Part shown: positions 26,060 to 35,131 of the stretch, piece by piece
Layout of the letters: each line of letters begins with the position of its first letter
How positions within the stretch are numbered: the stretch's first letter is position 1
Translations under genes and position numbers: made by a program
Source of the DNA: Gillisia xinjiangensis
GTDB taxonomy: Bacteria > Bacteroidota > Bacteroidia > Flavobacteriales > Flavobacteriaceae
Assembly: GCF_046298265.1 (NCBI RefSeq)
Contig: NZ_JBKAHK010000002.1
Span: forward strand, 310,001 to 374,000
Direction: 5' to 3'
Length of the DNA stretch: 64,000 bases
Notes under the pieces: model-generated
Told to the model about the DNA's origin: nothing
The model's database searches: none
Seen by the model: the letters and a program-made list of their open reading frames with translations, nothing else

Positions 26060-26440
26060 CCTCTTCCTTAGTGAAGAATTCCGCGTATTCGCTGTAAGGA
26101 TTCTTCCTCGCCCAAAAGCTCGTTCAGAATTTCAAAAAACACGCTTAGCATGTCATCCTGAACGAAGTGAAGAATCCCGCGTACTGGAGGGACGAATCAC
26201 AATTAAAAGTCAATCACATTTTAAACACACCGAACCCTTACACAGCGTAGAGATTCTTCCTCGCCCAAAAGCTCGTTCAGAATGATAAAAAACGCGCTGG
26301 GCATGTCATTCTGAACGCAGTGAAGAATCCCGCGTACTCCTGAGACGAATCACAAATAAAAGTCAATCACATTTTAAACACACCGAACCCTTACACAGCG
26401 TAGAGATTCTTCCTCGCCCAAAAGCTCGTTCAGAATGACA
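26060..26440. repeat. Tandem repeat, ~153-bp period, about 2.6 copies
   Basis: Full units start at 26152 and 26305 (GTCATCCTGAACGAAGTGAA and GTCATTCTGAACGCAGTGAA) and are almost identical up to TTCCTCGCCCAAAAGCTCG. A degraded partial unit lies at 26060-26151. Within each unit the ends are inverted relative to one another (TCATTCTGAACG...AAGAATC with GATTCTT...CGTTCAGAATGA), so each can fold into a long hairpin. The 'TGAACGAAGTGAAGAATC' core is typical of intergenic repeats in this family. There are no CRISPR-like spacers. Confidence 0.8.
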
Positions 26441-26639
26441 AAAAAAGGATATCCACTTTTCCCTTTCCACTTTCCACTTGTCCATGACTATATAGCATTG
26501 ACCGTTTTCACTTTCCTCTTCACTTTTTCTAAAACAATAAGGCTAAAAATATAAATTTTAAATAAACAATCAAACTTTTATTAAATTTTACATAAAGTGC
26601 CTTGAAGAATATATTTTTTTATATATTTTTAGAAAAAAT

Positions 26640-26690
26640 TAACTTTGTTACCGTTAAGAATAAAAACTTAATCCTGACCGGTAACAAAGT
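26640..26690 (+). promoter_or_regulatory. Promoter and probable ROK operator
   Basis: TAACTTTG (26640-26647) is an exact TAnnTTTG -7 box. Overlapping it, ACTTTGTTACCG (26642-26653) is repeated in perfect inverted form at 26679-26690 (CGGTAACAAAGT), with 25 bp between arms, about 27 bp before the ATG at 26717. A perfect 12-bp inverted repeat straddling the expected start site and just before a ROK regulator gene is the expected form of an autoregulatory operator. Confidence 0.6.
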
Positions 26691-26716
26691 AAATTTCTTT
26701 AATTTAAATTATAACT

Positions 26717-27988
26717 ATGACTCAAGTTTTACAGGATTTTTTCATAAACAGTATTTCTCCATCGAATTTAACCAATGTTGAAAGGAAAAAATATTTGCAA
26801 AAGATCCGTATTATAAAGCACCTTTATATTAACGGCACCAATACAAATGCCGACATCTGCAGTACCTTTAAATTGAGTTTACCAACATCAATGGCGCTGC
26901 TCAACCAATTGACAGCTGCCGGAATAGTTGAAAAACAAGGCCAAGGCGAGTCGGTCGGTGGGCGAAAGCCGGATTTGTTCGGCTTAAAAAAACATACCTT
27001 TTTTGTACTGAGCATTCAAATAGAGCGCTTCAAGATCAAACTAGCCATTTTGGATAATACACATCAAATCCTGTTTGAAAAAACCATTCCTACCATAATA
27101 TCCAAAGATTTCCGGATTGTAGAATTTATATACAAATATGCATCAGAAATGATAACGGCTTCAAAATTAAATTCTGATAAATTAATGGGGGTGGGAATTA
27201 GCATGCCCGGCCTGGTTTCCTCTGAAGAAGGCAAAAACTACACGTATTTCTTACAAGACCAGGAATCTGAATCCTTACAAAGCGCTTTTGAAAAAAGATT
27301 TAAAAAACCTGTTATCATTTTTAACGATGCAAAAAGTTCCTGTCTGGCAGAATTCAGGTTTGGCCTTGCTAAAAACAAAAGTAATGTCCTTGTGATCTCC
27401 ATGGATTGGGGAATTGGATTGGGAATTATCATGGGCAAAAAAATGCATACCGGGGTTTCCGGTTTTGCAGGAGAGTTTGGCCATATTCCTATTGTAGAAG
27501 ACGGATTATTGTGTCATTGTGGGAAACGCGGTTGTTTAGAGACGGTGGCCTCCGGAATAGCAATGGTCAATAAGGCGAAAAAAGGACTTGAGGCTGGGCA
27601 AACATCCATTTTAAACACGATGATCGACAATGAAATTGAAAACCTGGAGCCGGAAATTATAATTGATGCAGCCAATCTGGGCGACCAATTTGCTATCAAT
27701 GTTTTGTCGGAAATTGGGATAAGCCTCGGGAAAGGAATTGCTATTTTAATACAAATATTTAATCCGGAACTGATCATCCTGGAAGGAAAAATTGCCGAAG
27801 CCAATCAATTTATAACCACTCCCATTCAGCAATCCCTCAACACGTATACTATGATCCAGTTAAAAGAACGGACTAAAATTTCCCTATCAACTCTCGGAAA
27901 AAATTCGAGTTTGTTGGGAGCCACAGTGGCGGTTATGGAACATATTTTCAAAGAACAAATCGATTCAGCAAAAGCAGAGATCAATTAA
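26717..27988 (+). CDS. ROK family transcriptional regulator (NagC/XylR-like)
   Basis: This 423-residue regulator has an N-terminal winged helix (about 25-80: IKHLYINGTNTNADICSTFK, then LLNQLTAAGIVEKQG) joined to a ROK sugar-binding domain (about 92-410). The ROK domain keeps the zinc motif: GEFGH with H256 and CHCGKRGCLE with C266, C268 and C273. VGISMPGL and FNDAKSS are ligand-site motifs; NDAK rather than NDAN suggests regulation, not catalysis. It is divergent from NagX-GH3 and 50 bp before nagB, so it likely senses an amino sugar and controls this salvage locus. Confidence 0.9.
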   Translation: MTQVLQDFFINSISPSNLTNVERKKYLQKIRIIKHLYINGTNTNADICSTFKLSLPTSMALLNQLTAAGIVEKQGQGESVGGRKPDLFGLKKHTFFVLSIQIERFKIKLAILDNTHQILFEKTIPTIISKDFRIVEFIYKYASEMITASKLNSDKLMGVGISMPGLVSSEEGKNYTYFLQDQESESLQSAFEKRFKKPVIIFNDAKSSCLAEFRFGLAKNKSNVLVISMDWGIGLGIIMGKKMHTGVSGFAGEFGHIPIVEDGLLCHCGKRGCLETVASGIAMVNKAKKGLEAGQTSILNTMIDNEIENLEPEIIIDAANLGDQFAINVLSEIGISLGKGIAILIQIFNPELIILEGKIAEANQFITTPIQQSLNTYTMIQLKERTKISLSTLGKNSSLLGATVAVMEHIFKEQIDSAKAEIN

Positions 27989-28038
27989 AAAAATCCCTCA
28001 TTTCAGATTAAAAAATCCTAAAAAGCATTTCATTAATT

Positions 28039-29958
28039 ATGGCTAGATTAAATTTACTTGAAGAAACCCGGTTTGAAAAATTACCGGTAAGCGTTTTTGC
28101 AGACGAGCATATAGCCTCCAAAATGGTGGCACAAAGAATCGCAGATCTTATAAAAAGGAAACAGGAAGAAGGAACCAATGCCGTTTTAGGACTTGCAACC
28201 GGGGCAACTCCAGTGGAAATGTATAATGAGCTCGTGCGGATGCACAAGGAAGATGGACTTAGTTTTAAGAATGTGATCACCTTTAACCTCGATGAATATT
28301 ATCCCATGCAACCTGATGCAAAGCAAAGCTATGTGGCATTTATGGATGAAAACCTCTTTAGCCATATAGATATTAAAAGGGAAAATATCCATATTCCCGA
28401 TGGGACCCTGGCAAAAGAAGCTATCGCAGATTATTGCCTGGAATACGAAAATAAAATAGAGGAAGTTGGCGGATTAGATCTTCAGATACTTGGGATAGGA
28501 AGAACCGGGCATATAGGTTTTAACGAGCCTGGATCGGCACCCAATTCTGGTACGCGGCTGGTAACTTTAGACGATCTTACCAGAAGAGATGCCTCCAGGG
28601 ATTTTGGAGGTAAGGAAAATGTTCCTACCAAAGCCATCACTATGGGAATTGGCACCATTTTTAAAGCCCGGGAAATCATTTTGATGGCCTGGAGCAGAAA
28701 AAAGGCTTCTATTATAAAAAAAGCAGTAGAAGGAGAAATTTCAGGAAAAGTACCGGCTACTTACTTACAACTTTCAGATAGTGTGAAATTTGTGCTGGAT
28801 AAAGAAGCTGCATCAGAATTGACCCGGTTTAATACTCCATGGCTCGTAAAAGATTGTGCCTGGGATAAAAAACTGATTAAAAAGGCGGTTATCTGGCTAT
28901 CTTCTGAAATTGAAAAACCCATTCTTAAACTAACCGATGAGGATTATAACACCTACGGAATGGCACAATTAGCCGTTGAAAAGGGACCGGCATACGATAT
29001 AAACATTGATGTATTCAACCAGTTACAGCATAGCATAACCGGATGGCCGGGCGGAAAACCCAATGCCGATGATAGCCAGCGTCCCGAAAGAGCCGAACCT
29101 GCCCATAAAAAAGCCCTTATTTTCTCTCCGCACCCGGATGATGATGTAATTTCCATGGGAGGTACTTTTATCCGGTTGGTGGATCAGGGACACGAGGTGC
29201 ACGTGGCCTATCAAACTTCTGGAAATACCGCAGTCTGGGATACCGATGTGCTCCGTTATATAGAATTTACCATAGATTTCAATAAAAGTATTGGTAAGGA
29301 TACCGAAAGGCTGATGGAAATTTATGCCAGGATGAGGGAATTCCTGAAAACCAAAAAACCCAATGAGATCGACCTTCCGGAGATAAGAAATGTAAAGGCA
29401 TTTATCAGAAAATCTGAAGCCTATGCAGGGGCAAGATATGCCGGTTTACAGGATAAAAACATTCATTTTATGGCGCTCCCTTTCTATGAAACCGGAAAAT
29501 CTGAAAAAAACCCCGTCAAAGAGATCGATGTGAAACTAACTATGGAATTGCTTCAGGAAATTAAACCTCAACAGGTTTTTGCAGCAGGTGATTTTGACGA
29601 TCCGCATGGCACTCATATCGTATGTTTCAGAATAATCCTTGAAGCTATGAAACGTCTTCGTGAGACGGAGGAATGGACACAAAATTGCTGGTTATGGATG
29701 TACCGAGGAGCCTGGGATGAATTTGAAACACACGAGATTGAAATGGCCGTTCCCCTCTCTCCTGTTGAGGTTCAAAGAAAAAGAAACGCTATTTTTCAAC
29801 ATCAGTCGCAAAAAGATCACCCTGTTTTCCCGGGAGACGACCATCGGGAATTCTGGATGAGAGCCCAGGAAAGAAACAGGGAAACCGCAGAGAATTACCA
29901 TAACCTAGGGCTTGCAGATTATGAAGCTATGGAAGCTTTTGTGAGGTGGAAGTTCTAA
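28039..29958 (+). CDS. nagB: Glucosamine-6-phosphate deaminase fused to PIG-L deacetylase
   Basis: NagB converts glucosamine-6-phosphate to fructose-6-phosphate and ammonia. The deaminase occupies about 1-280: FNLDEYYP (84-89 for LDEYYP) with the general-base Asp, and GIGRTGHIGFNEPGS (about 152-166). A GWPGGKPNADD linker leads to a PIG-L/LmbE zinc deacetylase domain (about 358-600), with HPDDD at 365-369 and FDDPHGTH supplying the second histidine site. The two-domain form of 639 residues is known in Bacteroidota. The second half could deacetylate an amino sugar, for instance GlcNAc-6-P, since no nagA is in the window; that is inference. Confidence 0.93.
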   Translation: MARLNLLEETRFEKLPVSVFADEHIASKMVAQRIADLIKRKQEEGTNAVLGLATGATPVEMYNELVRMHKEDGLSFKNVITFNLDEYYPMQPDAKQSYVAFMDENLFSHIDIKRENIHIPDGTLAKEAIADYCLEYENKIEEVGGLDLQILGIGRTGHIGFNEPGSAPNSGTRLVTLDDLTRRDASRDFGGKENVPTKAITMGIGTIFKAREIILMAWSRKKASIIKKAVEGEISGKVPATYLQLSDSVKFVLDKEAASELTRFNTPWLVKDCAWDKKLIKKAVIWLSSEIEKPILKLTDEDYNTYGMAQLAVEKGPAYDINIDVFNQLQHSITGWPGGKPNADDSQRPERAEPAHKKALIFSPHPDDDVISMGGTFIRLVDQGHEVHVAYQTSGNTAVWDTDVLRYIEFTIDFNKSIGKDTERLMEIYARMREFLKTKKPNEIDLPEIRNVKAFIRKSEAYAGARYAGLQDKNIHFMALPFYETGKSEKNPVKEIDVKLTMELLQEIKPQQVFAAGDFDDPHGTHIVCFRIILEAMKRLRETEEWTQNCWLWMYRGAWDEFETHEIEMAVPLSPVEVQRKRNAIFQHQSQKDHPVFPGDDHREFWMRAQERNRETAENYHNLGLADYEAMEAFVRWKF

Positions 29959-30303
29959 CCAGATGTGAGATATTAAATATGAGAATTGAGTATTGAGTAT
30001 TGAGATAAAAAATATTCGTGCATTCGTGGCTAAAAGCAATGAAGATTAATTTCTACGAGTCCCGAGCTATCGGGGCTGCGTTAACAGCTGCGCCCGCTGC
30101 GTGAAACCCGAAAGTCTAATCAATATTTTAATAAGTTTTTACGCCGTGTCCACTGCGTGAAACCCAGAAACGAAAAACCTTTGAGATATGAGAATTGAGA
30201 TGAATTCCATTTCGGGATTTTGAATTTTGAATTCGGAATTTTAAATTGTTTCAGAACACTTCTCGGGCAAAAACAGCGTTATTTACCTAAAAAATTGATG
30301 TAA
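29959..30303. other. Intergenic gap between nagB and the amidase gene
   Basis: It contains short repeats only: TATTGAG runs, ATTCGTGCATTCGTGGCT near 30013 (also near 16336), CCCGAGCTATCGGGG (30061-30075; related to the 20-bp palindrome) and two TGCGTGAAACCC copies. No gene recognised. Confidence 0.5.
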
Positions 30304-31206
30304 ATGAAGAACTTTTTCCGTGTATTCCCCTTAATTCTTGTTGCTTCTGTTTTATTTTCCTGCGCTTCAAATCCTTATGCTTCCTCAAACAGAATCCATA
30401 AAAAACAGTCGAAGACGCTCACCAAAGAATTAAATACGTTTCCCCCAAACCAAAACATTCCGGAAGCGGCCTTAAATTATGGGGATTATTGGGCAGGAAC
30501 CACCAATTTCAACCTTCGGAAACCAAATTATGTCATCCTGCATCATACGGCCCAGGATTCTACAGAAGAAACCCTTTATACCTTTACAATTCCCCGCACC
30601 CAGGTTAGCGCACATTACGTAATTGGAAAAGATGGAAAGATCTTTCATATGCTCAATGATTATTACCGGGCCTGGCACGGCGGAATAGGAAAATGGGGAA
30701 ATGATACCGACCTAAATTCCACTTCTTTGGGGATAGAACTGGACAACAACGGTTTTGAACCTTTTTCTGAACTGCAAATTGCAAGTTTGATCCAACTTCT
30801 TGCAGTGCTTAAGGAAAAATATAATATACCCACGGCTAACTTCATAGGTCATTCAGACATTGCTCCAAGCAGAAAAGTGGATCCCAATATATTCTTCCCC
30901 TGGAAAAAACTCGCGGAAGAAGGCTTCGGACTTTGGTATGACGAAAGTATCTTGCTGGAAGATGAATCGGAAAAATTGAAAATCAAGGATTCCTTAGATC
31001 CGGCAGAGATCATGCTAAATCCAGGTTTGTTTACCGAAAGGCGTCCGGAACCAAAACTCGCATTAAGGATCATTGGGTACGATACCAGTGATTTGGATGC
31101 TGCGATAAAAGCCTTCAAACTCCATTTTATTCAGAAGGAAATCGACTCAAACCTAAGTGAGCAGGACCTAAAAATACTTTATAATCTCTATAAAAAATAT
31201 ATGTAA
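30304..31206 (+). CDS. N-acetylmuramoyl-L-alanine amidase, AmiD/AmpD-like lipoprotein
   Basis: This enzyme cleaves the bond between MurNAc, or anhydroMurNAc, and L-alanine in wall peptides. The 300-residue product has a lipoprotein signal with C20 (LVASVLFSCASNP). The Amidase_2 domain (about 70-205) has zinc ligands in VILHHTAQ, the family sequence AHYVIGKDGKIFHMLND, RAWHGG and IGHSDIAPSRKVDPN. A C-terminal PG-binding-like helical region follows. Membrane anchoring fits AmiD rather than cytoplasmic AmpD. Its neighbours complete a muropeptide salvage set. Confidence 0.93.
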   Translation: MKNFFRVFPLILVASVLFSCASNPYASSNRIHKKQSKTLTKELNTFPPNQNIPEAALNYGDYWAGTTNFNLRKPNYVILHHTAQDSTEETLYTFTIPRTQVSAHYVIGKDGKIFHMLNDYYRAWHGGIGKWGNDTDLNSTSLGIELDNNGFEPFSELQIASLIQLLAVLKEKYNIPTANFIGHSDIAPSRKVDPNIFFPWKKLAEEGFGLWYDESILLEDESEKLKIKDSLDPAEIMLNPGLFTERRPEPKLALRIIGYDTSDLDAAIKAFKLHFIQKEIDSNLSEQDLKILYNLYKKYM

Positions 31207-31247
31207 TTATTGATTTGATTACAAACCAATGCATCCTTTTGAGGTAT

Positions 31248-32468
31248 TTACTTGTTATAAATATTGGTTTTGTTCAAATAAATAAGTTCAGAATCCTCTT
31301 CATTTATAAGTCGTTTCGTGCGTAAATACCGGTTGTAATTATATTCATCAAAGTCTTCTGCATCGCGATCCATGGTGCTGATGTGAACATCGCCCATCGC
31401 ATGAATAAATTTATTGTTGCCTATCCACATTCCTACGTGGATAACCTTTTCTGAAGTAGAATCTGTAGCTTTTCTTCCGAAGAATAGTAAATCCCCGGGA
31501 ATGAGGTTTTCAAATTTCCGTTCGGTATCTACCTCAACTCCTGTATGAATTTGTTGGGAAGCATCCCGCGGGAGGATGATCCCGTTTAGGAAAAATATGG
31601 TTTTGGTAAACCCACTGCAATCGACTCCTTTGGCTGAAGTTCCTCCCCATAAATACGGTATCCCCATAAGCGTCTTTGAAGTTTCAACAAGGGTTTCCCC
31701 GGACGGTTGCAGACCGGAAATCCACTGTTCATAAGGTTGCGCATCTGCCTGCTCGATATAACCTGTTTTTCCATGAGGATACTTCACCTTGTAAAAACCA
31801 TTTTCCTCTCCCAGGACCTCTAAAACGTTCCCGGCAACAAGATCTGACACCACCTGGGATTTAGTATTGGCTCCTTCATAGGCAAATCCAAATGTTTCAA
31901 GGTAAATCACCTTATCTGCAGCTTTCCAGGTGGAAAGGTCATTTTTGGTAAAAGGAGTAACTCCGCCATAATCTACCCAGGCCAAATATGCCTCAGGAGT
32001 TTGGATATAATACCAGCCACCGTCTTTTTTATAAACCTTAACCGGGGTACCCAAAATTGCCTGGGTAACAAGCTCTGCTGAATGTGAAGGCGCAGATCGA
32101 AGATTCGCAACAGAGATCTTGATAATTCCCTCTGAAGTTCTTTCCATTTCTGCCGAAGGGAGCAAGATAATGCTATCCTTAAATGAAATTTTTTCTGCAT
32201 TCAGTTTTTGCTTCAGAGAGTTCACCGCTGACACCATATTGGATTCTCCTTTTAGAACGTATGTTCCATTTGTTTGATTGGCTTTAACATCAAATAAAGC
32301 CACCCTGGAATCGGGTGCGTATTCCGCTTTTACTTCTGCGATAATTTTTTGCAATTCATCCAATTCCCTATTATTCACTGTAGCTACATTCGTTTTGCAG
32401 GAACTGGCAATCAAAAGAACGCCCATTACCAGATATCCGAATTTTCCCAATCCTTTCATTTCATTCAT
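31248..32468 (-). CDS. NlpC/P60 (C40) endopeptidase with SH3 domains, YkfC-like lipoprotein
   Basis: I start it at 32468 (MNEMKGLGKFGYLVMGVLLI), 4 bp after the epimerase stop, which gives 406 residues with lipobox C24; a much longer frame upstream overlaps the epimerase gene and is implausible. Two bacterial SH3 domains lie at about 117-168 and 190-245. The C40 peptidase is at about 260-400, with C284 (GVDCSGFTK), H344 (KVIHVGMW) and H356 (NKFIHAMG). YkfC-type enzymes cut gamma-D-Glu-diamino acid bonds after free L-Ala. Its pairing with a dipeptide epimerase (ykfB) is the known arrangement. Confidence 0.93.
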   Translation of the reverse strand: MNEMKGLGKFGYLVMGVLLIASSCKTNVATVNNRELDELQKIIAEVKAEYAPDSRVALFDVKANQTNGTYVLKGESNMVSAVNSLKQKLNAEKISFKDSIILLPSAEMERTSEGIIKISVANLRSAPSHSAELVTQAILGTPVKVYKKDGGWYYIQTPEAYLAWVDYGGVTPFTKNDLSTWKAADKVIYLETFGFAYEGANTKSQVVSDLVAGNVLEVLGEENGFYKVKYPHGKTGYIEQADAQPYEQWISGLQPSGETLVETSKTLMGIPYLWGGTSAKGVDCSGFTKTIFFLNGIILPRDASQQIHTGVEVDTERKFENLIPGDLLFFGRKATDSTSEKVIHVGMWIGNNKFIHAMGDVHISTMDRDAEDFDEYNYNRYLRTKRLINEEDSELIYLNKTNIYNK

Positions 32469-32472
32469 TTTT

Positions 32473-33495
32473 TTAGACTTCATCAAAAATAAGTAATTTA
32501 GCGCCAGTACCATTCCTCTCCGGGAAATGAGTTTTACCATCGTAGACTTTAACTCCATCGGCAATATCGTTTTTAAGGAGCATTGCCCCATCCATATCCA
32601 CATAATCCAATAAAGGTAAAAGTTGTGCGATGGCTGAAATTCCAACTGTGGACTCCGTCATACACCCCACCATAACTTTCATTCCAGGTTTTTTTGCTTC
32701 TGCAATCATCCTCCGGGCTGGGGTTAGACCGCCACATTTTGTGAGTTTTATATTCACTCCATGAAAATAGCCCGCGCATTTCTTCACATCGCTTTCTTTG
32801 ATACAGCTTTCATCTGCAATAACAGGAATTACAGATTTTTTAAAGACTTCAGCCATTCCTTCGCTATCTGCGGGCGGAAGTGGTTGCTCCAGAAATTCCA
32901 CATTCAAATCCTTTAAAATTTTTGAATATTCAATTGCCTGTTTTGAGGTCCAGGCGCAATTTGCATCTACTCTAAAAACCGAATCGCTGTATTTTCGCAA
33001 GTGCTTTATAATTTCGATATCATTGGGCGTACCAAGTTTGATCTTGTACAATGGCCAGGGAAATTCCTGCATCTTTTGGACCATTTTCTCAACGGCATCA
33101 ATACCGATAGTGTAATTTGTTTGTGGAAGGTTATTCAACTCCAGACCCCATAATTTATAGAGCGGAAGGCCCTTTCTTTTGCCGTGAAGATCGTGCATTG
33201 CTATGTCCAGGGCGCATTGGGCAAAAGAATTTTCCTTTAAATAAGGGTTGGTGATCTCCCAGAGCTCTTCCGGGGTTTTATGAATGTTATCGGCGATCAG
33301 GGATTCTATCGCTTTTATCGCTGCGATCATACCTTCTGCCGTCACACCGTAATAGGATGTTGCTGCAGCCTCCCCATAACCTGTAAAGTTTCCATCGGTT
33401 AAAGCAACAATCAGGGTTTTTTGAAAATTCCTGGAAGTATGGCTAATGGTAAATGTGTCCTTCAGTTCAAGGTCAAATGTGAAAAAATTCAGCAT
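32473..33495 (-). CDS. L-Ala-D/L-Glu dipeptide epimerase (enolase superfamily)
   Basis: This enzyme epimerises L-Ala-D-Glu from murein peptides to L-Ala-L-Glu so that ordinary peptidases can use it. The 340-residue MLE/MR-type protein shows the KxK motif K151-I-K153, metal ligands D177 (VDANCAW), E203 (FLEQP) and D228 (IADESC), and a second acid/base lysine at K250 (NIKLTKCGG). It is 10 bp after the GHL10 lipoprotein gene and 4 bp before the NlpC/P60 gene. It matches the ykfB/ycjG family; substrate is inferred from context. Confidence 0.93.
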   Translation of the reverse strand: MLNFFTFDLELKDTFTISHTSRNFQKTLIVALTDGNFTGYGEAAATSYYGVTAEGMIAAIKAIESLIADNIHKTPEELWEITNPYLKENSFAQCALDIAMHDLHGKRKGLPLYKLWGLELNNLPQTNYTIGIDAVEKMVQKMQEFPWPLYKIKLGTPNDIEIIKHLRKYSDSVFRVDANCAWTSKQAIEYSKILKDLNVEFLEQPLPPADSEGMAEVFKKSVIPVIADESCIKESDVKKCAGYFHGVNIKLTKCGGLTPARRMIAEAKKPGMKVMVGCMTESTVGISAIAQLLPLLDYVDMDGAMLLKNDIADGVKVYDGKTHFPERNGTGAKLLIFDEV

Positions 33496-33505
33496 AGATT
33501 AATTA

Positions 33506-35131
33506 TTATCCTCCAACCGAAACTTCAATAAAATCGCTTTCATTTCCTGTTCTGTCCACGGCAGTAACGCCAATATAGGTAAGATGGGATCCTTTTTCAT
33601 TTTTATTCTGAAGATAGGATAATTCGAATGAGTTTTGAGTCCGGCTTAAAATTTCATAACTCCAAACCCCATTATATTTAAAATACACTACCCATTTGAA
33701 AACCTCATCTATATCAGAATGACCCCAGTTTATTTCGACTTTATCCTGAACAACTTTTGCCTCCACTTTAGGGGCTGCAGGCAAAACATCATGCATCCAA
33801 AGACTTGCAGGAACCAGCGCCTCTTTTTGATAAGGACCATCCAGCAGCGCTTTGGAAACATTTGGATATTTAAGAAGCGGGCCTATACTCCAATGCACAG
33901 TCCCCTTGCTTTCCGGTAACATTCCACGGGTGAGCATTATCTGGTTTACCGTTTCATCAACGTTTAACGCATCGCCGCCAAAATCTATATTTATTCCTGG
34001 CCATAAATGGCGGTTTTGAAGGTTTTCACTTTCCCACCAGCCCAATAACACCGGAAAACTTTGTTTGGTTTGATTGATTTTCCAATATAACTGAGGGGAA
34101 TAATAGTCTATCCAGCCTTCGTTTAACCATAGCCTGGCATCGGCATATAATTCGGTGTACTGATCCATTCCCGCGATTGATTTCGGGAATCCGGGACGGT
34201 AAATACCAAAAGGGCTTATCCCGAATTTTACCTTTGGCTTTTCAGCTTTAATCTCGTTATAGATTCGTTCCACGAAGGTATTTACACCATCTCTTCTCCA
34301 GTCGGGTTTTGATAGTTTTCCGCCTGTTTTTTGATATGCTGCAAAACTTGCTGCATCCGGAAAATCTACCCCATTATTATAGGAGGCATATGGATAAAAA
34401 TAATCGTCAAAGTGGATTCCGTCAATATCATAACGCTTCACTATGTCCATCACTACAGCGGCGGTATGGTCCTGAGTTCCTTTTTTTGATGGATCCATCC
34501 AGTACATGCCATTTTTTAAGCCTACCACAAGATCCGGATGGGTTTTAACTATAGAGGCACCTGTGATCTTTCCTCCCGTAGAATGGTGTGCCCTGTATGG
34601 ATTCAACCATACATGCAACTCCATTCCCCTGTCATGGGCTGCTTCAATCCAAAAATGTAAAGGATCGTAAAATGGTTCCGGAGCTTTCCCCTGTTCCCCT
34701 GTTAGAAAAAAGGACCAGGATTCAAGTGAACTTTTATAAAGCGCATCTGCCTGTGGCCTTGCCTGGAAAATCACCGCGTTATAATTATGTTTCTTTAAAA
34801 AATCAAGTAAAACAATCGCTTCTCTTTGCTGTTCACTGGTTGATAAACCCGATTTACTCGGCCAGTTGATATTGGCTACCGTAGCGATCCAGGCCGCACG
34901 AAATTCCCGCATTACAAAAGGGGCATTGTTTATAATTTGAACCGGCGTTACAGCCGATTCTTCCCCGGGAATCTCATTAATAATAAGGGATTCCGGAAGT
35001 TCTTCCTGATTTACCGGAGGAATTTCAGAAACCTGTGGTTCTGATTTTTTAGGAACGGTTTTTTTCGCTTTACACCCGGCCATTAAAACAATAAATACCA
35101 ATGCGATAAGGAAGGGAAGTTTATGCAACAT
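33506..35131 (-). CDS. GHL10/DUF187 family glycoside-hydrolase-like lipoprotein
   Basis: This 541-residue protein has lipobox C20 (FIVLMAGCKAKK) and a Glu/Pro-rich linker. A TIM-barrel domain (about 70-415) starts REFRAAWIATVANINWPSKS and includes FQARPQADALY, HVWLNPYRAHH, DGIHFDDYFYPY and DYYSPQLYWKIN, diagnostic of the family 10-like hydrolase (YngK/DigH) group. A fibronectin-III-like domain (about 440-540) ends it. DigH in E. coli cuts glycan strands lacking stem peptides, so a lytic wall role fits the locus. It is first in a three-gene run with the epimerase and peptidase. Confidence 0.9.
   Translation of the reverse strand: MLHKLPFLIALVFIVLMAGCKAKKTVPKKSEPQVSEIPPVNQEELPESLIINEIPGEESAVTPVQIINNAPFVMREFRAAWIATVANINWPSKSGLSTSEQQREAIVLLDFLKKHNYNAVIFQARPQADALYKSSLESWSFFLTGEQGKAPEPFYDPLHFWIEAAHDRGMELHVWLNPYRAHHSTGGKITGASIVKTHPDLVVGLKNGMYWMDPSKKGTQDHTAAVVMDIVKRYDIDGIHFDDYFYPYASYNNGVDFPDAASFAAYQKTGGKLSKPDWRRDGVNTFVERIYNEIKAEKPKVKFGISPFGIYRPGFPKSIAGMDQYTELYADARLWLNEGWIDYYSPQLYWKINQTKQSFPVLLGWWESENLQNRHLWPGINIDFGGDALNVDETVNQIMLTRGMLPESKGTVHWSIGPLLKYPNVSKALLDGPYQKEALVPASLWMHDVLPAAPKVEAKVVQDKVEINWGHSDIDEVFKWVVYFKYNGVWSYEILSRTQNSFELSYLQNKNEKGSHLTYIGVTAVDRTGNESDFIEVSVGG

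Larger units (their letters stand above)
25979..26716. other. 738-bp intergenic region with tandem repeat and divergent promoters
   Basis: It separates the NagX-GH3 genes (minus) from the ROK regulator (plus). It holds 2.6 copies of a 153-bp tandem repeat, then a low-complexity TTTCCACTTT-rich stretch and the ROK promoter/operator. No open frame is convincing. Confidence 0.6.

Noticed and set aside
26060..26440. Possible CRISPR array
   Set aside because: The repeat unit is 153 bp without unique spacers, and no cas genes are present.
31248..32645. A longer start for the NlpC/P60 gene at 32645
   Set aside because: It would overlap the epimerase gene by over 170 bp and bury the lipoprotein signal; the start at 32468 gives a proper lipobox.
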